Made by a program: the position numbers and the translations under genes. From a virus: a stretch of DNA of 32,771 bases. This document shows positions 5,816 through 14,669 of the stretch, one piece after another; within the stretch, counting starts at the first letter, position 1; each line of letters starts with the position of its first letter. The notes under the pieces are model-generated. The model had not been told where the DNA came from and made no database searches. It saw only the letters and a program-made list of their open reading frames with translations. The stretch spans positions 1-32,771 of the IMG/VR virus record IMGVR_UViG_3300044522_000086. One strand, 5' to 3'.

Positions 5816-8302
5816 CTAGACCAATTTAATGGTGTACTGTGTGCCGGGGGTGCTGGAGCGCATAGACACCAAATTGCCTGAGCTGCCAGCAATGCTTAAA
5901 GCCCTAACCGATGTAATGGTGCTTGCAGGTAAAGTAATCTGTGATGCGGTTGCGTTGGTATTAGTCATGTCAGCAAACGTGTTTGCACCAGTAATCGTAA
6001 GCGTTCCTGCACCACCTTGGTTAAGCGCAAATGGGTAAACACCACCGCCACCAGCAAAGGTCTTAGCTGTTGCCAAATCCATGCTGATCGTGCCTGTTCC
6101 GCTAAAGGTCAAACCTGTAGTCGTTGCTGTATAGCCGCCGCCGTTAACCGCAAGCCTACCGTTCGTTCCTAAGTTTAAAGTGCGGGTATTAGAGTTAGAG
6201 GAACTAAATATTCCCGTAGTAAATACCTTACCGTTGACATTAAGCACCCCATTGGTCAGCGTAAATTGACGAGTAGAACCCATCGTCAGGTTGTCTTGTA
6301 ACTGGACAGTACCGCCTACTCCATTTTGGGTAATGGGAAAGTCTAGTGTTTTGCCGTTGGTTGTGACTAATTGAGTGCCTGATGTGGCTGCAAAAGTAAT
6401 TGAGCCTGCTCCAGCATTTAATGTCATACCTGTGCTTAAAGTATAGTTACCAAAAACAGATTTAGCAGTACCCGCTATTGTTCCAGAAAAACCTGTGTAA
6501 TTTACAGACCTGTAAACACAATTAGTGCTATCAATTAAGGTGTAAGTTCCAATAGTGTAGTTAAAGTTTAACGCTTGCAACTCAGTCAGTAGCCCTGTAT
6601 TAATGGTGGTGGAAGTAGCTGAGTTGTTGGAAATGTTTACGGTTGGTGTTCCTGTATAACTAAAGTTTGTAGGTGTGGCAGTAGTCCAAGCAATTCCACT
6701 TCCAGTCGTTGTAATGTTCCCTGTACCAAACGCTATGACTCTTGTGTTTGTATTGGTCGAGCTAAATGTAAGACACGTTAATGTCCTGTTGCCGCTAGAT
6801 AAGTCTAGTGTCCCGCTAGTCAACGTAACCGTAGCCGAGCAAGTTGCATTCTCTGCTAACTGTAGTGTTCCGGTTGGGGATTCTATAGTAAATGGAGGTG
6901 TAAACGTAGCGGTGTTGGTATCTAAAATCTGCGTAGTGCCTTGACCGTTAAATACCCAAGCGGCTGTACCAGTCATTGTGACAGCAGAAGATAGCGTTAC
7001 GTTTTTATAAATGCTTGCTTGAAAAGAACCGCTGGCAAATGTCATTGGTAGAGTTCTAGTAGAAATATCTAGTTCTCCAAACCAATAGACAGCAAGTGAA
7101 ACAGAAATTGAAGCGGCTGAGTCAAGACCTGTGTTTTCAATAATTACTTTGTCTTGCGCTAGTGGAAAGTTATTTGCATCAACAGCACCACCAGACGATA
7201 ATGCCCAAGCGGTAGCCGTCCAAACACCACCCGCAGCAAGATTCCAATAAACGTCTTTAGCTGCGTCAAATGTAATGTTGCTATTGTTTAATCCATTACC
7301 AAGCCGAGTACCTGTCCAAGTGCCAACAGAACCAGCAGTTGCAATATCTCTAAAGTCACAATCAGCTAAAGTAGCAAGCGTTCCATTAAGAGTAATGGTG
7401 CGCTGCGTTCCAATGACGCTGGACTGTACCTGTATTCTGCGAATAGAAGTATTTGCTGCGCCTAGAGTTAGCGTTCCAGATACAGTTTGATTGTCACCTA
7501 AAGAAACAACTCTTGTTCCAGTAGCACTTCTGCTTGTTTGGGTTAAGTCATTAAAGGTATTTGCGCCAGTAATAGTTGTTGTTCCAGAAGCGGCAGATGT
7601 AAACGATACATTATAGAAAGTCTGTCCACCGCCAGTAAATGCCGAGGATGCGCTAGAACAAACAATAGATGATGTGCCAGCGTTAAATGTAAGCCCTGCT
7701 GTTTGTGAAAAGGTAATAGGTGCGGAACTAGATAATGTTACGGTAGAAGAACCTAAGTTAATTACTTGTGTTCCTACTGTAGTAACCCTAAAAATTCCGC
7801 CAGTTATATTAAAATTACCAGTATTAAATGTTCCATTAGCAATTTCAAACGCATTATTTCCACCATAAGTCAACGCCGAACCTAAAGTCCATGCGCCGCC
7901 AACACCATTTAATAATGTGTTTGTAGAACCTAATGAAACGCCATTAGTAGTAATGGTTTTGCCCGTAGTGGTTGATCTAAAAGCTAACGTACCGTTAGCG
8001 CTTGTCCAAGTACAGTTAGCGGCTGGCAACGTCATTGAGCCATAGCAATCTATTCTTGCCGTAGCAGCCAAAGAAAATGTGACAGCCCCCGTAAGCGGAG
8101 CAGCAACCGTTAAGTCCTCACAGACAGCGTTCGTTCCTACGGTGACTGTGTATAGTGTTGCGTTAGACAGCGAATCAAAGATGACATTATCAACAGACGT
8201 AGGCGCAGAAGCACCACCAGCACCGCCAGTAGAGGCAGACCAGTTTGTAGTTGTGGTCGCATCCCAAGTACCTGTGCCGCCTACCCAATAGCGATCAGCC
8301 AT
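5816..8302 (-). CDS. Large repetitive beta-rich adhesin/tail fibre
   Basis: An 828-aa protein made almost wholly of short Ser/Thr/Gly/Asn-rich beta repeats, consistent with a parallel beta-helix shaft. It starts MADRYWVGGTGTWDATTTTN, and this Trp-containing module recurs near residue 345 as DVYWNLAAGGVWTATAW. Other recurring units include TFSSTNTNTRVIAFGTGNIT and IFSSSNSNTRTLNLGTNGRL, and TITGANTF(N/A)D occurs twice. No enzymatic motif was seen. It ends in TPGTQYTIKLV. It probably forms a surface-exposed tail appendage for host recognition. A good ribosome site (AAGGGAGAA) precedes the ATG. The exact fold is inferred from composition. Confidence 0.7.
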   Translation of the reverse strand: MADRYWVGGTGTWDATTTTNWSASTGGAGGASAPTSVDNVIFDSLSNATLYTVTVGTNAVCEDLTVAAPLTGAVTFSLAATARIDCYGSMTLPAANCTWTSANGTLAFRSTTTGKTITTNGVSLGSTNTLLNGVGGAWTLGSALTYGGNNAFEIANGTFNTGNFNITGGIFRVTTVGTQVINLGSSTVTLSSSAPITFSQTAGLTFNAGTSSIVCSSASSAFTGGGQTFYNVSFTSAASGTTTITGANTFNDLTQTSRSATGTRVVSLGDNQTVSGTLTLGAANTSIRRIQVQSSVIGTQRTITLNGTLATLADCDFRDIATAGSVGTWTGTRLGNGLNNSNITFDAAKDVYWNLAAGGVWTATAWALSSGGAVDANNFPLAQDKVIIENTGLDSAASISVSLAVYWFGELDISTRTLPMTFASGSFQASIYKNVTLSSAVTMTGTAAWVFNGQGTTQILDTNTATFTPPFTIESPTGTLQLAENATCSATVTLTSGTLDLSSGNRTLTCLTFSSTNTNTRVIAFGTGNITTTGSGIAWTTATPTNFSYTGTPTVNISNNSATSTTINTGLLTELQALNFNYTIGTYTLIDSTNCVYRSVNYTGFSGTIAGTAKSVFGNYTLSTGMTLNAGAGSITFAATSGTQLVTTNGKTLDFPITQNGVGGTVQLQDNLTMGSTRQFTLTNGVLNVNGKVFTTGIFSSSNSNTRTLNLGTNGRLAVNGGGYTATTTGLTFSGTGTISMDLATAKTFAGGGGVYPFALNQGGAGTLTITGANTFADMTNTNATASQITLPASTITSVRALSIAGSSGNLVSMRSSTPGTQYTIKLV

Positions 8303-8318
8303 TATTCTTCTCCCTTAA

Positions 8319-9584
8319 TCATACAAAAGTCCATCCGGTGTTATTGCCGCTGTTGGTGCTGTTTACCGCAACGCCAATCGGCTGTTTTGCAGTCCCTTCA
8401 AACGAACAATCTTGCAAACTTACAAAGTTGACACTTACTGGCAGTAAACCAAAAACAGCGGCATAAAGAGCATTGATTTGATTCTGAAGATAGACTATTA
8501 CTTCATTACCCTGATACGCCAATGCGCCAAGATATTGATTAAGCGGAACTTCATTGGGTGCTGTACCGATGTCGTTTTGGACTACAACAGGAGAACCGTT
8601 TTCTTGTAACGTAGTTGGATTAAATGTACCGCCTGTAATAATTGGTGCTGTAAGGGTTGGAGATGTGCCAAACACTAACGCACCTGTGCCTGTTTCATCC
8701 GTTACGGCTGCGGCTAGGTTGGCTGATGTTGGCGTACCTAAAAAGGTTGCTACGCCTGTCCCAAGTGCTGTGATGCCTGTACCGCCGTTTGCAGGTGGAA
8801 GCGTTCCAGTTACCTGAGTGGCTAAGTTAACGCCCGACAATGCGCCACCTAGCGTAATGTTGCCGCTTGTGGTGACTGTTCCCGTTAAGGTAATACCGTT
8901 AACCGTTCCCGTGCCGCCTACGCTTGTAACCGTTCCTGTGTTGCTTGTTTTGTTGTTAAATGTATTCCAATCGGTGCTAGTCAAGTATCCATTGACCGCT
9001 GTGGTAGCCGCTGCCATTGAGATTGCAGGTGTTGTACCGCCACTAGATACTACTGGTGCTGTGCCTGTAACGCTTGTAACCGTGCCTACGTTGACCGAGC
9101 CACCAAGGGCTGTAGAGCTTCCGTTAATGGTAATTGCAGAGTTAACTAATTTAGAGTTAGCGATAGAGCCTGCAAGCATTGTATTGGTAACAGTTCCGGT
9201 GTCTGTTGTGTAGACTCCGTTGGTAACTGTCCCTGCGTTACCGTTGACACTTATAGACCATGTACCGCTTGCGCCTGTTCCTGTCGGTGTTGGTGGTGTG
9301 TAGCCTAACGCTGTGGTTACGTCTGCCGATGTTAATGTAACTACACCGATTCGAGTATTAAACGACACCACTCCGCTTGCAATAGCAGGCAGTTCTACTA
9401 ACTCCGTTGTTCCGTCTGTGTAAGTAAACTCAAGAAAATAATTAGGAGCAATAAAAACAATGCCTACGCTTTCAATGCCGACACCTGATACGCCACGATC
9501 AATCGTTATTGTTTGTTGAGCAGTTGGAGTAACTTCAACATTGATATTATTGCCGTCTTGAACGGTTACATTTAAATTTGCCAT
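8319..9584 (-). CDS. Tail fibre protein with GT-V-S-V repeats
   Basis: A 421-aa protein. The N-terminus (MANLNVTVQDGNNINVEVTP) looks like an attachment domain. The middle is Gly/Thr-rich with recurrent units GTVTSVTGTAPVVSSGGTTP, GTVTSVGGTGTVNGITLTGT and the fibre motif LPPANGGTGITALGTG, which is close to the GGTGATT-type repeat of many phage fibres. The C-terminal 100 residues (from NEVPLNQYLGALAYQGNEV) contain a helix and a beta end and may trimerise. The repeat content and position among fibre genes support a side or tip fibre role. No intramolecular chaperone signature was recognised. Confidence 0.75.
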   Translation of the reverse strand: MANLNVTVQDGNNINVEVTPTAQQTITIDRGVSGVGIESVGIVFIAPNYFLEFTYTDGTTELVELPAIASGVVSFNTRIGVVTLTSADVTTALGYTPPTPTGTGASGTWSISVNGNAGTVTNGVYTTDTGTVTNTMLAGSIANSKLVNSAITINGSSTALGGSVNVGTVTSVTGTAPVVSSGGTTPAISMAAATTAVNGYLTSTDWNTFNNKTSNTGTVTSVGGTGTVNGITLTGTVTTSGNITLGGALSGVNLATQVTGTLPPANGGTGITALGTGVATFLGTPTSANLAAAVTDETGTGALVFGTSPTLTAPIITGGTFNPTTLQENGSPVVVQNDIGTAPNEVPLNQYLGALAYQGNEVIVYLQNQINALYAAVFGLLPVSVNFVSLQDCSFEGTAKQPIGVAVNSTNSGNNTGWTFV

Positions 9585-9592
9585 GACTAACC

Positions 9593-10072
9593 TCAGTTCA
9601 CAATTGCGTCAGAACGGACAAGAAACAACAAAAATATAATGTTGTCCTCTGCCGGAGTTGTTCCAGCCGCAGGAAAGCTGATCTTAATTCGACCACTAAA
9701 TCCTGCGCCGTTAATTGAGGCAATGTCTAATTCTGGGTCGTTGGCAACTAATGCCCAAGCATCCGCATCAATGACTAATGTAAATGTTCCGTTTGCGTCT
9801 ACTCGATTGGTAATCGTCAACGGTACTGCTACTGGTGGTGGGCTGTAGTCTGAGATGTCAAAGGTCAAACCGTAACGGCTATCTTTAACATTAGTTAAAA
9901 GCCTGCGGATGATCTGTGCATTGATGGTTGCGCCTGTCAGGTTAACCGGAGTAGCCCCGTTAGTAAATGACAGATTCCAAAATGTACGCTGTTGGTAGAC
10001 AAGCTCACCCGCAATAATGGGGTTGTCAAAACCACTCACTTGTGTGAGGGTTGCTTTATTAAATACTGGCAT
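9593..10072 (-). CDS. Baseplate/fibre-associated structural protein (BppU N-domain-like)
   Basis: A 159-aa protein with a mostly beta composition. Residues 30-60 (RTFWNLSFTNGATPVNLTGA then TINAQIIRR) match the general pattern of BppU-type N-terminal domains in receptor-binding assemblies (a fixed -F- -DG- -LTG-T- -A-I pattern). Towards the end there is a beta strand pair (GFSGRIKISFPAAGTTPAED). It probably forms an adaptor between the tail tip and the fibres encoded next to it. The ribosome site AAAGGATAAATC precedes the ATG. The family assignment is by pattern only. Confidence 0.55.
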   Translation of the reverse strand: MPVFNKATLTQVSGFDNPIIAGELVYQQRTFWNLSFTNGATPVNLTGATINAQIIRRLLTNVKDSRYGLTFDISDYSPPPVAVPLTITNRVDANGTFTLVIDADAWALVANDPELDIASINGAGFSGRIKISFPAAGTTPAEDNIIFLLFLVRSDAIVN

Positions 10073-10094
10073 GATTTATCCTTTACTTGGCATT

Positions 10095-10117
10095 CCCGTC
10101 TATGTACTCACAGCGGG
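10095..10117 (-). other. Intergenic RNA hairpin downstream of the collar-fibre gene
   Basis: On the minus strand CCCGCTGTG-AGTA-CATAGACGGG folds into a 9-bp stem (one G-U pair and one bulged A) with a 4-base loop. It lies in the 72-bp gap between the collar-fibre gene and the BppU-like gene. It has no T tract on the minus-strand side (AATGCC follows), so it is not a standard terminator. It could be a partial attenuator or an mRNA 3' stabiliser. The rest of the gap contains only the ribosome site of the next gene. Confidence 0.45.
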
Positions 10118-10144
10118 TTTATCATGTCTTGTCTGTTTATTTTA

Positions 10145-10852
10145 TTAGGATTTCATAATATAAGCTAGTGCGTAATAGGGTGGAAGGTTAGCATTTGTGC
10201 CTGATGAACCTTGGGTTGCAACAGTAATAGCGTGGTTATGGTCTGCGCTTACTCCTGCGGTAGAGCCGTTTACAGCGTGAACGTGGTCACCACCTGCATC
10301 AGCCGTTGGTGCAAAATTTGTTGCACTAGCCGATCCTGCGGTATTAAAAACTTGAATGGCATCAAATACATCCCTTTGTGTTCCACTAAGGCTATCATAA
10401 TTTTGAATGCCGTGATTGTGGTTTACGCTAGCTGTACTCGTATTAAAGTTCATTGTATGAACGTGGTTTACTGACTGATTACCCGCCGTAGCCGTGTGTG
10501 TATGACTAACCACAATAGCGTCAGCCGAGCCACCAGAAGCACCCACCGCATACGCACCGCCTGCCATTACAACAAAGCGGTTAGTCAGGTTTGGAGTGCC
10601 GTTTGTCCCATCACAAATAAACCAACCCGCAGGAATGGAGGCTATAGAGCCTGACCACATAATGATACCGCCAGTTGGGACGCTAAACGCCGAAGCAGCA
10701 ACGCCAAGGTTAGTCCTTGCACCTGACTGTGTGGTCGCTCCTGTGCCGCCGTTTGCAATAGGAACAGCATTCACCAAACCGTCTGAAGCGTCAAGCAATC
10801 CTGCGCTTGTTAGGTTATTGGCAAGCTGCGATAAGTTATATGCTTGTGTCAT
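10145..10852 (-). CDS. Tail collar-domain fibre with HxH metal-binding motifs
   Basis: A 235-aa fibre. Residues 1-45 are a helical attachment segment that includes ANGGTGATTQSGARTNLG, a fibre motif. A phage tail collar domain follows (GGIIMWSGSIASIPAGWFIC then DGTNGTPNL-RF). The C-terminal part has evenly spaced His-x-His motifs: HTH, HVH, HNH, then HVH and HNH after a spacer. In T4-type fibre tips such pairs from three chains hold iron ions in a row, so this tip is probably a metal-stiffened trimer. The start overlaps the J stop as TAATG. Confidence 0.85.
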   Translation of the reverse strand: MTQAYNLSQLANNLTSAGLLDASDGLVNAVPIANGGTGATTQSGARTNLGVAASAFSVPTGGIIMWSGSIASIPAGWFICDGTNGTPNLTNRFVVMAGGAYAVGASGGSADAIVVSHTHTATAGNQSVNHVHTMNFNTSTASVNHNHGIQNYDSLSGTQRDVFDAIQVFNTAGSASATNFAPTADAGGDHVHAVNGSTAGVSADHNHAITVATQGSSGTNANLPPYYALAYIMKS

Positions 10853-13800
10853 TATGCTGCTCCGATTCGTGCAAATGTTTGCTGATTAAGCAAGGTAACG
10901 TCATTTTGGTAAGCAACCGCTAGAGTGTAGCCAGTTGAATAAGGCGTGTAGTCGTAACCTGCGCCTTTGGGAAGCAATGCGCCATTTGCGTAGATTTGCA
11001 TTGCTAATGGATTGTTTGGAAAATTGTAAGGTAATAAACCAATAATTGTATAAGCAACCGTGTTTGTAATGTTGCTACAAGGTATGCCTAAGTTGTTAGG
11101 TGCAAACAAAATTAACTCAACCTTACCTGTGACTGGTGCAGGAAAGCCGCTAAACGTATTAGTTGCTAGGTCATAATCAACTTCGTTAAATTGTGCGCCA
11201 TTAACGTAAATTTGCTCAAAGCCGCTTTGCACTCCGATAAGTGTCGGTGTAAGGCTGTTTATAGCAGTTACATCAAATTCATATCTAACAAAAGGTTTGT
11301 ACTCTGCGCCTGTTGCGGTAAAGATATATATTGAATCGCCTACAGTAGCCTCAGTTGGCGTTGCTGTAAACGTGATAACTTTAGTAGACATGTTTACTGT
11401 TGCAATTGTGTAGACCGTTGGTGCGCCTGTATTGGCAAACGTCAATTGATCTCCGGCTGATAACGCTTGGAATGGCAATCCGGTGTACGTAACACTTGCT
11501 CCGCCTGATGCAACCGTGATACCCAACGCATCGTATGTATCCAATGCACTAACTACTCGCATTGCTATAACCTCGACTACCTCACCAACAACGCAAGCGG
11601 TATCCAAAACAATTGTTGACGTTGTTTCCGTGTAGTCAGAAGTCGGCAATAAAACACCGTTCTGGAATACTAAAGCCTGTCCGAGAACGTGCGTGACTGA
11701 AAATGAAGTCTGTCCTGCCGTAGCCGTAAAGACGTAATCAGAATAGAAAAAATCATCCTCTGCCGAGAATCCGATAACCCTGCCGTACACATCGATGGTC
11801 AATGTGCTTGGTGATAAACTTTGAGAATATACGCCGTTACCAAAGTTTAGGAATTTTTGAAGCGACACAACCATCGTGCCTTGTGTGTTGTTAGTTACGC
11901 TTAGTAGCCCGTCAGCACTAGAAATGGATGACGTACCTACCTTGGTAAGCTGTCCTGTGCGAGCATCTAAGTCAATGACGTTTGTTCCGTCTGGCAATCC
12001 TGACCACAAGGTAGGGTCATATACGCTTGTTTCGGTTGGAACGAAAGCACCACCAATACCCGCTGTCGCTGCGTTATCAACAGCAAAAGTAAACTTTCTA
12101 TTATTACGGTTTGCAAAGATAACAAAGTTGTCTGTTCCAAACGCTTCTGGCACGGCTAGATACCATGTGTAATCAGCAGCGACTAGACTTGGGTTTGCTG
12201 AATTGCTGTTTGCCAATCCGTAGTAAGTCTTTGTCCGTGGGTTTAAGCTAAATCCTGCGCCCACATTACTTGTTCCATAAGCAACCAAAACGTACCTATC
12301 TACATATTGAAAAGTCTGTGGTGTCCATCTTAGTAATGTGCTTGCAGGGCTATAGTTAGACTTGCCTAAACTGTTGACCATGCGTGAAAAGAAATACCAG
12401 TTACCCGCAGGAATGTTTACAATGAACGCCGTTGGGATGACTGCACCCGCAGGGTAGGGGTTGCCGCTTGATTGAACTTGTGTAGTCCCTGCAAATACTC
12501 GTTGATCTTCGTTTGGAAATTGAAACGCTGAATACCAGATTTCAGAGTATTGAACAATGCCAGATGTCGGTGTAGTTATATCAACCGAGATATAAGGCTC
12601 TGCCGCAAACCGTCCTGCATCCGTTGCTATTGGCGTTGGGATTGTGCCAAAGAATAAAGGGCTGCCAATACCTGTGTTAACCGATGGAGTAAATTGGGTA
12701 ATGTTTACATCGTCAAAAACCGCAGGGTTAAACTCACTCATAGCCAATTTGACAATAATTGCGCCATCATCTGTAAATGTTTGGTTAACTTTGTTTAGTC
12801 TAAATAGTTTATCCGTCCAACCGTAGCTAGTGTTAGTAACCGTTACGATGTCACCTGCATCAAGCTGTATCCCAATGTAGTTAGTGTCTGCCTGAACAAT
12901 CAAATCTTCTCTTGCAGACTTTAAAACTCGGTTGGCAATGTACTGCGCTTGGACGTTGTTATTCACAAACGGCAATGATAAAGATATTTTATTAACTGGC
13001 TCGTTAGGATATAAAAGGTTTGGAGCAATCTGCGCTAAGTCAAAATTGGACGCATTAAAAGCATCCTGATTTGAACTATCTGGAAACTTACATTCTATAA
13101 AGTTATACGATGCCGCTATGTCTGTCGGGCTAACACTTATTGCACTTACAATATTGCTATCATTCAATGCCATTGCAACCGTGTAAGTAGGACTCTGAAC
13201 AATCACTCCCCATTGTGCGGTTACTTCGTTGTACTTAATAAGTGCATCGCAACATGAGGACATATCCTGTAGGTTATCCATCACCGTGCGGTTAGTGTCT
13301 ACCGTACCGTTAAACTTAAACCTCGGCTGCGTTGTCGTGCTGCCTGTGTAGGTTGTATAAGTAAAGTTCTGGTTTGAGTAGACATTAAGTGCGGTTAGGC
13401 TTGTTGTGTTGATTTGCGCTAAAGGTAACGCTGCGCCATATCGGGTATTGATTAAGTAATCTTGTATACAATCACCCGCAGAATTACGGCTGTTGATGAC
13501 TTGGAATTTAGTTTGCTCAATGCCTCGAATGTTAGCGGTTTGGCTGTAAGTTATTTGAACGATAGCAAACGCACAATTAGTAAATAGCTTACTGTTTGCC
13601 CAAGTGTAAGTTAACCCTGCACTATTCATTAGGCTGATGGCTGATTGGCTGCTATTAGTTGGGCTGTTAGAACCGTTAGAGTAAAGATAAATATTAATCT
13701 TACCCGCAATACTTGTGTCCACAATGCCTGTCGAATCGTCTACTAATTCAATAACTTTAAACTGTTCTGTCGGGTCAAAGACAACTCGTTTGCCACCGTA

Positions 13801-14238
13801 ATAAATTGTGCCAAATGTGATTGTGTCTGCTGTCTGACCTTGATTAGTGTTGGTGACTTCGCTAAGTGCCAAGCAGTAATAAAGTTTTTGATTGTCGCTA
13901 GTAATACTTAGATCAACAATCGCACCGCCAACCCATGCAGTACCGTACACAACGGGTATTTTATTGTCGGTAGCAGGTGGTATCTGTTGACGATTGCCAG
14001 GATTCGGTGAGCCGCCAGAGATAGCGTCCGTTCCGCCTGCACTAGATGGTTGAGTTGGCGAAAAAAATGCTTTTGAAATAACTGCGGCTACAACCATGTT
14101 AATTGCCATTGCCGCTACCGCAGCAAGTGTTGCGCTATATGCGGCTAAACCAATTGCTGTGACAATTGTTACGCCAATAGCAAAAGACTCAACCGAGTAG
14201 GTCAATGCAAATAGTATTAAAGCTAATTTAAACATCAT
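10852..14238 (-). CDS. Tail tip attachment protein (lambda gpJ-like)
   Basis: A 1128-aa tail tip protein. Residues 1-60 are strongly hydrophobic (SFAIGVTIVTAIGLAAYSAT, then AAVAAMAINMVVAAVI), a feature of gpI/gpJ-type assembly segments. Next is a Ser/Gly/Pro linker and the hub-like part starting DNKIPVVYGTAWVGGAIVDL. A long central domain (from about residue 230 to 520, with DAGDIVTVTNTSYGW) resembles the gpJ phage-tail_3 hub. The C-terminal 600 residues contain several beta domains with FN3-like strands. It should close the tail tip and take part in receptor contact. The start overlaps the GNAT stop as ATGA. Size and position after the tape measure and distal-tail genes match lambda J. Confidence 0.85.
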   Translation of the reverse strand: MMFKLALILFALTYSVESFAIGVTIVTAIGLAAYSATLAAVAAMAINMVVAAVISKAFFSPTQPSSAGGTDAISGGSPNPGNRQQIPPATDNKIPVVYGTAWVGGAIVDLSITSDNQKLYYCLALSEVTNTNQGQTADTITFGTIYYGGKRVVFDPTEQFKVIELVDDSTGIVDTSIAGKINIYLYSNGSNSPTNSSQSAISLMNSAGLTYTWANSKLFTNCAFAIVQITYSQTANIRGIEQTKFQVINSRNSAGDCIQDYLINTRYGAALPLAQINTTSLTALNVYSNQNFTYTTYTGSTTTQPRFKFNGTVDTNRTVMDNLQDMSSCCDALIKYNEVTAQWGVIVQSPTYTVAMALNDSNIVSAISVSPTDIAASYNFIECKFPDSSNQDAFNASNFDLAQIAPNLLYPNEPVNKISLSLPFVNNNVQAQYIANRVLKSAREDLIVQADTNYIGIQLDAGDIVTVTNTSYGWTDKLFRLNKVNQTFTDDGAIIVKLAMSEFNPAVFDDVNITQFTPSVNTGIGSPLFFGTIPTPIATDAGRFAAEPYISVDITTPTSGIVQYSEIWYSAFQFPNEDQRVFAGTTQVQSSGNPYPAGAVIPTAFIVNIPAGNWYFFSRMVNSLGKSNYSPASTLLRWTPQTFQYVDRYVLVAYGTSNVGAGFSLNPRTKTYYGLANSNSANPSLVAADYTWYLAVPEAFGTDNFVIFANRNNRKFTFAVDNAATAGIGGAFVPTETSVYDPTLWSGLPDGTNVIDLDARTGQLTKVGTSSISSADGLLSVTNNTQGTMVVSLQKFLNFGNGVYSQSLSPSTLTIDVYGRVIGFSAEDDFFYSDYVFTATAGQTSFSVTHVLGQALVFQNGVLLPTSDYTETTSTIVLDTACVVGEVVEVIAMRVVSALDTYDALGITVASGGASVTYTGLPFQALSAGDQLTFANTGAPTVYTIATVNMSTKVITFTATPTEATVGDSIYIFTATGAEYKPFVRYEFDVTAINSLTPTLIGVQSGFEQIYVNGAQFNEVDYDLATNTFSGFPAPVTGKVELILFAPNNLGIPCSNITNTVAYTIIGLLPYNFPNNPLAMQIYANGALLPKGAGYDYTPYSTGYTLAVAYQNDVTLLNQQTFARIGAA

Positions 14239-14669
14239 TGAATCCAGTTTTCGTCTAACTTGGCAAACCCGAATTTATTGTATTTCACATCGGGGCTTGT
14301 CACCATCTTGGCTATGGAAAATAACTTAATGCGTCCACTTTCTTTAAGTTGCTTTCCATAATCAACATACGTCTTTAATAATCTATAACCTACTGTAGTG
14401 TTTCTACACTCTGGCTTTACATACCACGCTAGTTCATACATCTGGTAAGTCTTATCGCACCATGCCGTGTGACTAATTAACGCCATGATTAAGCCTTTGC
14501 CTTCTTCAATAAACACCACACCCGCACCCGCTAGGATGTTGTCTAACAGTCTATTCCAATACGGCTCATTATCTATGTCTTCAAATTGCTCAATGTTGCT
14601 TTCTGCTCTAAACAATTTCATCATTTCGATAATCTGTATCTTGTCGTATTTTGTCGCTTTTCTAATCAT
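14235..14669 (-). CDS. GNAT-family N-acetyltransferase in the tail module
   Basis: A 144-aa GNAT protein. The N-terminus MIRKATKYDKIQIIEMMKLF is the usual beta1-alpha1 start. The acetyl-CoA-binding segment is near residues 78-103 (MYELAWYVKPECRN then TTVGYRLLKTYVDYG), where the R/Q-x-x-G-x-G/A loop is degenerate (NTTVGYRLL). The end YNKFGFAKLDENWIQ matches the C-terminal beta strands. It should transfer an acetyl group to an amine, but the substrate is unknown. Starts and stops are fused to both neighbours (ATGA overlaps), so it is made with the tail tip proteins and stands where lambda has K and I. It may modify a tail protein or a host target. Confidence 0.8.
   Translation of the reverse strand: MIRKATKYDKIQIIEMMKLFRAESNIEQFEDIDNEPYWNRLLDNILAGAGVVFIEEGKGLIMALISHTAWCDKTYQMYELAWYVKPECRNTTVGYRLLKTYVDYGKQLKESGRIKLFSIAKMVTSPDVKYNKFGFAKLDENWIQ

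Noticed and set aside
8554-9213. Open frames on the + strand opposite the repeat fibre gene (and similar ones opposite the capsid, adhesin and tip genes)
   Set aside because: They are shadows of Gly/Thr/Val-rich minus-strand genes, with low-complexity Pro/Val-rich translations, no ribosome sites and no family resemblance.
8319-9584. Possible CRISPR or tandem DNA repeat array
   Set aside because: The repeats are protein-level fibre repeats of varying length and sequence without regular spacers.
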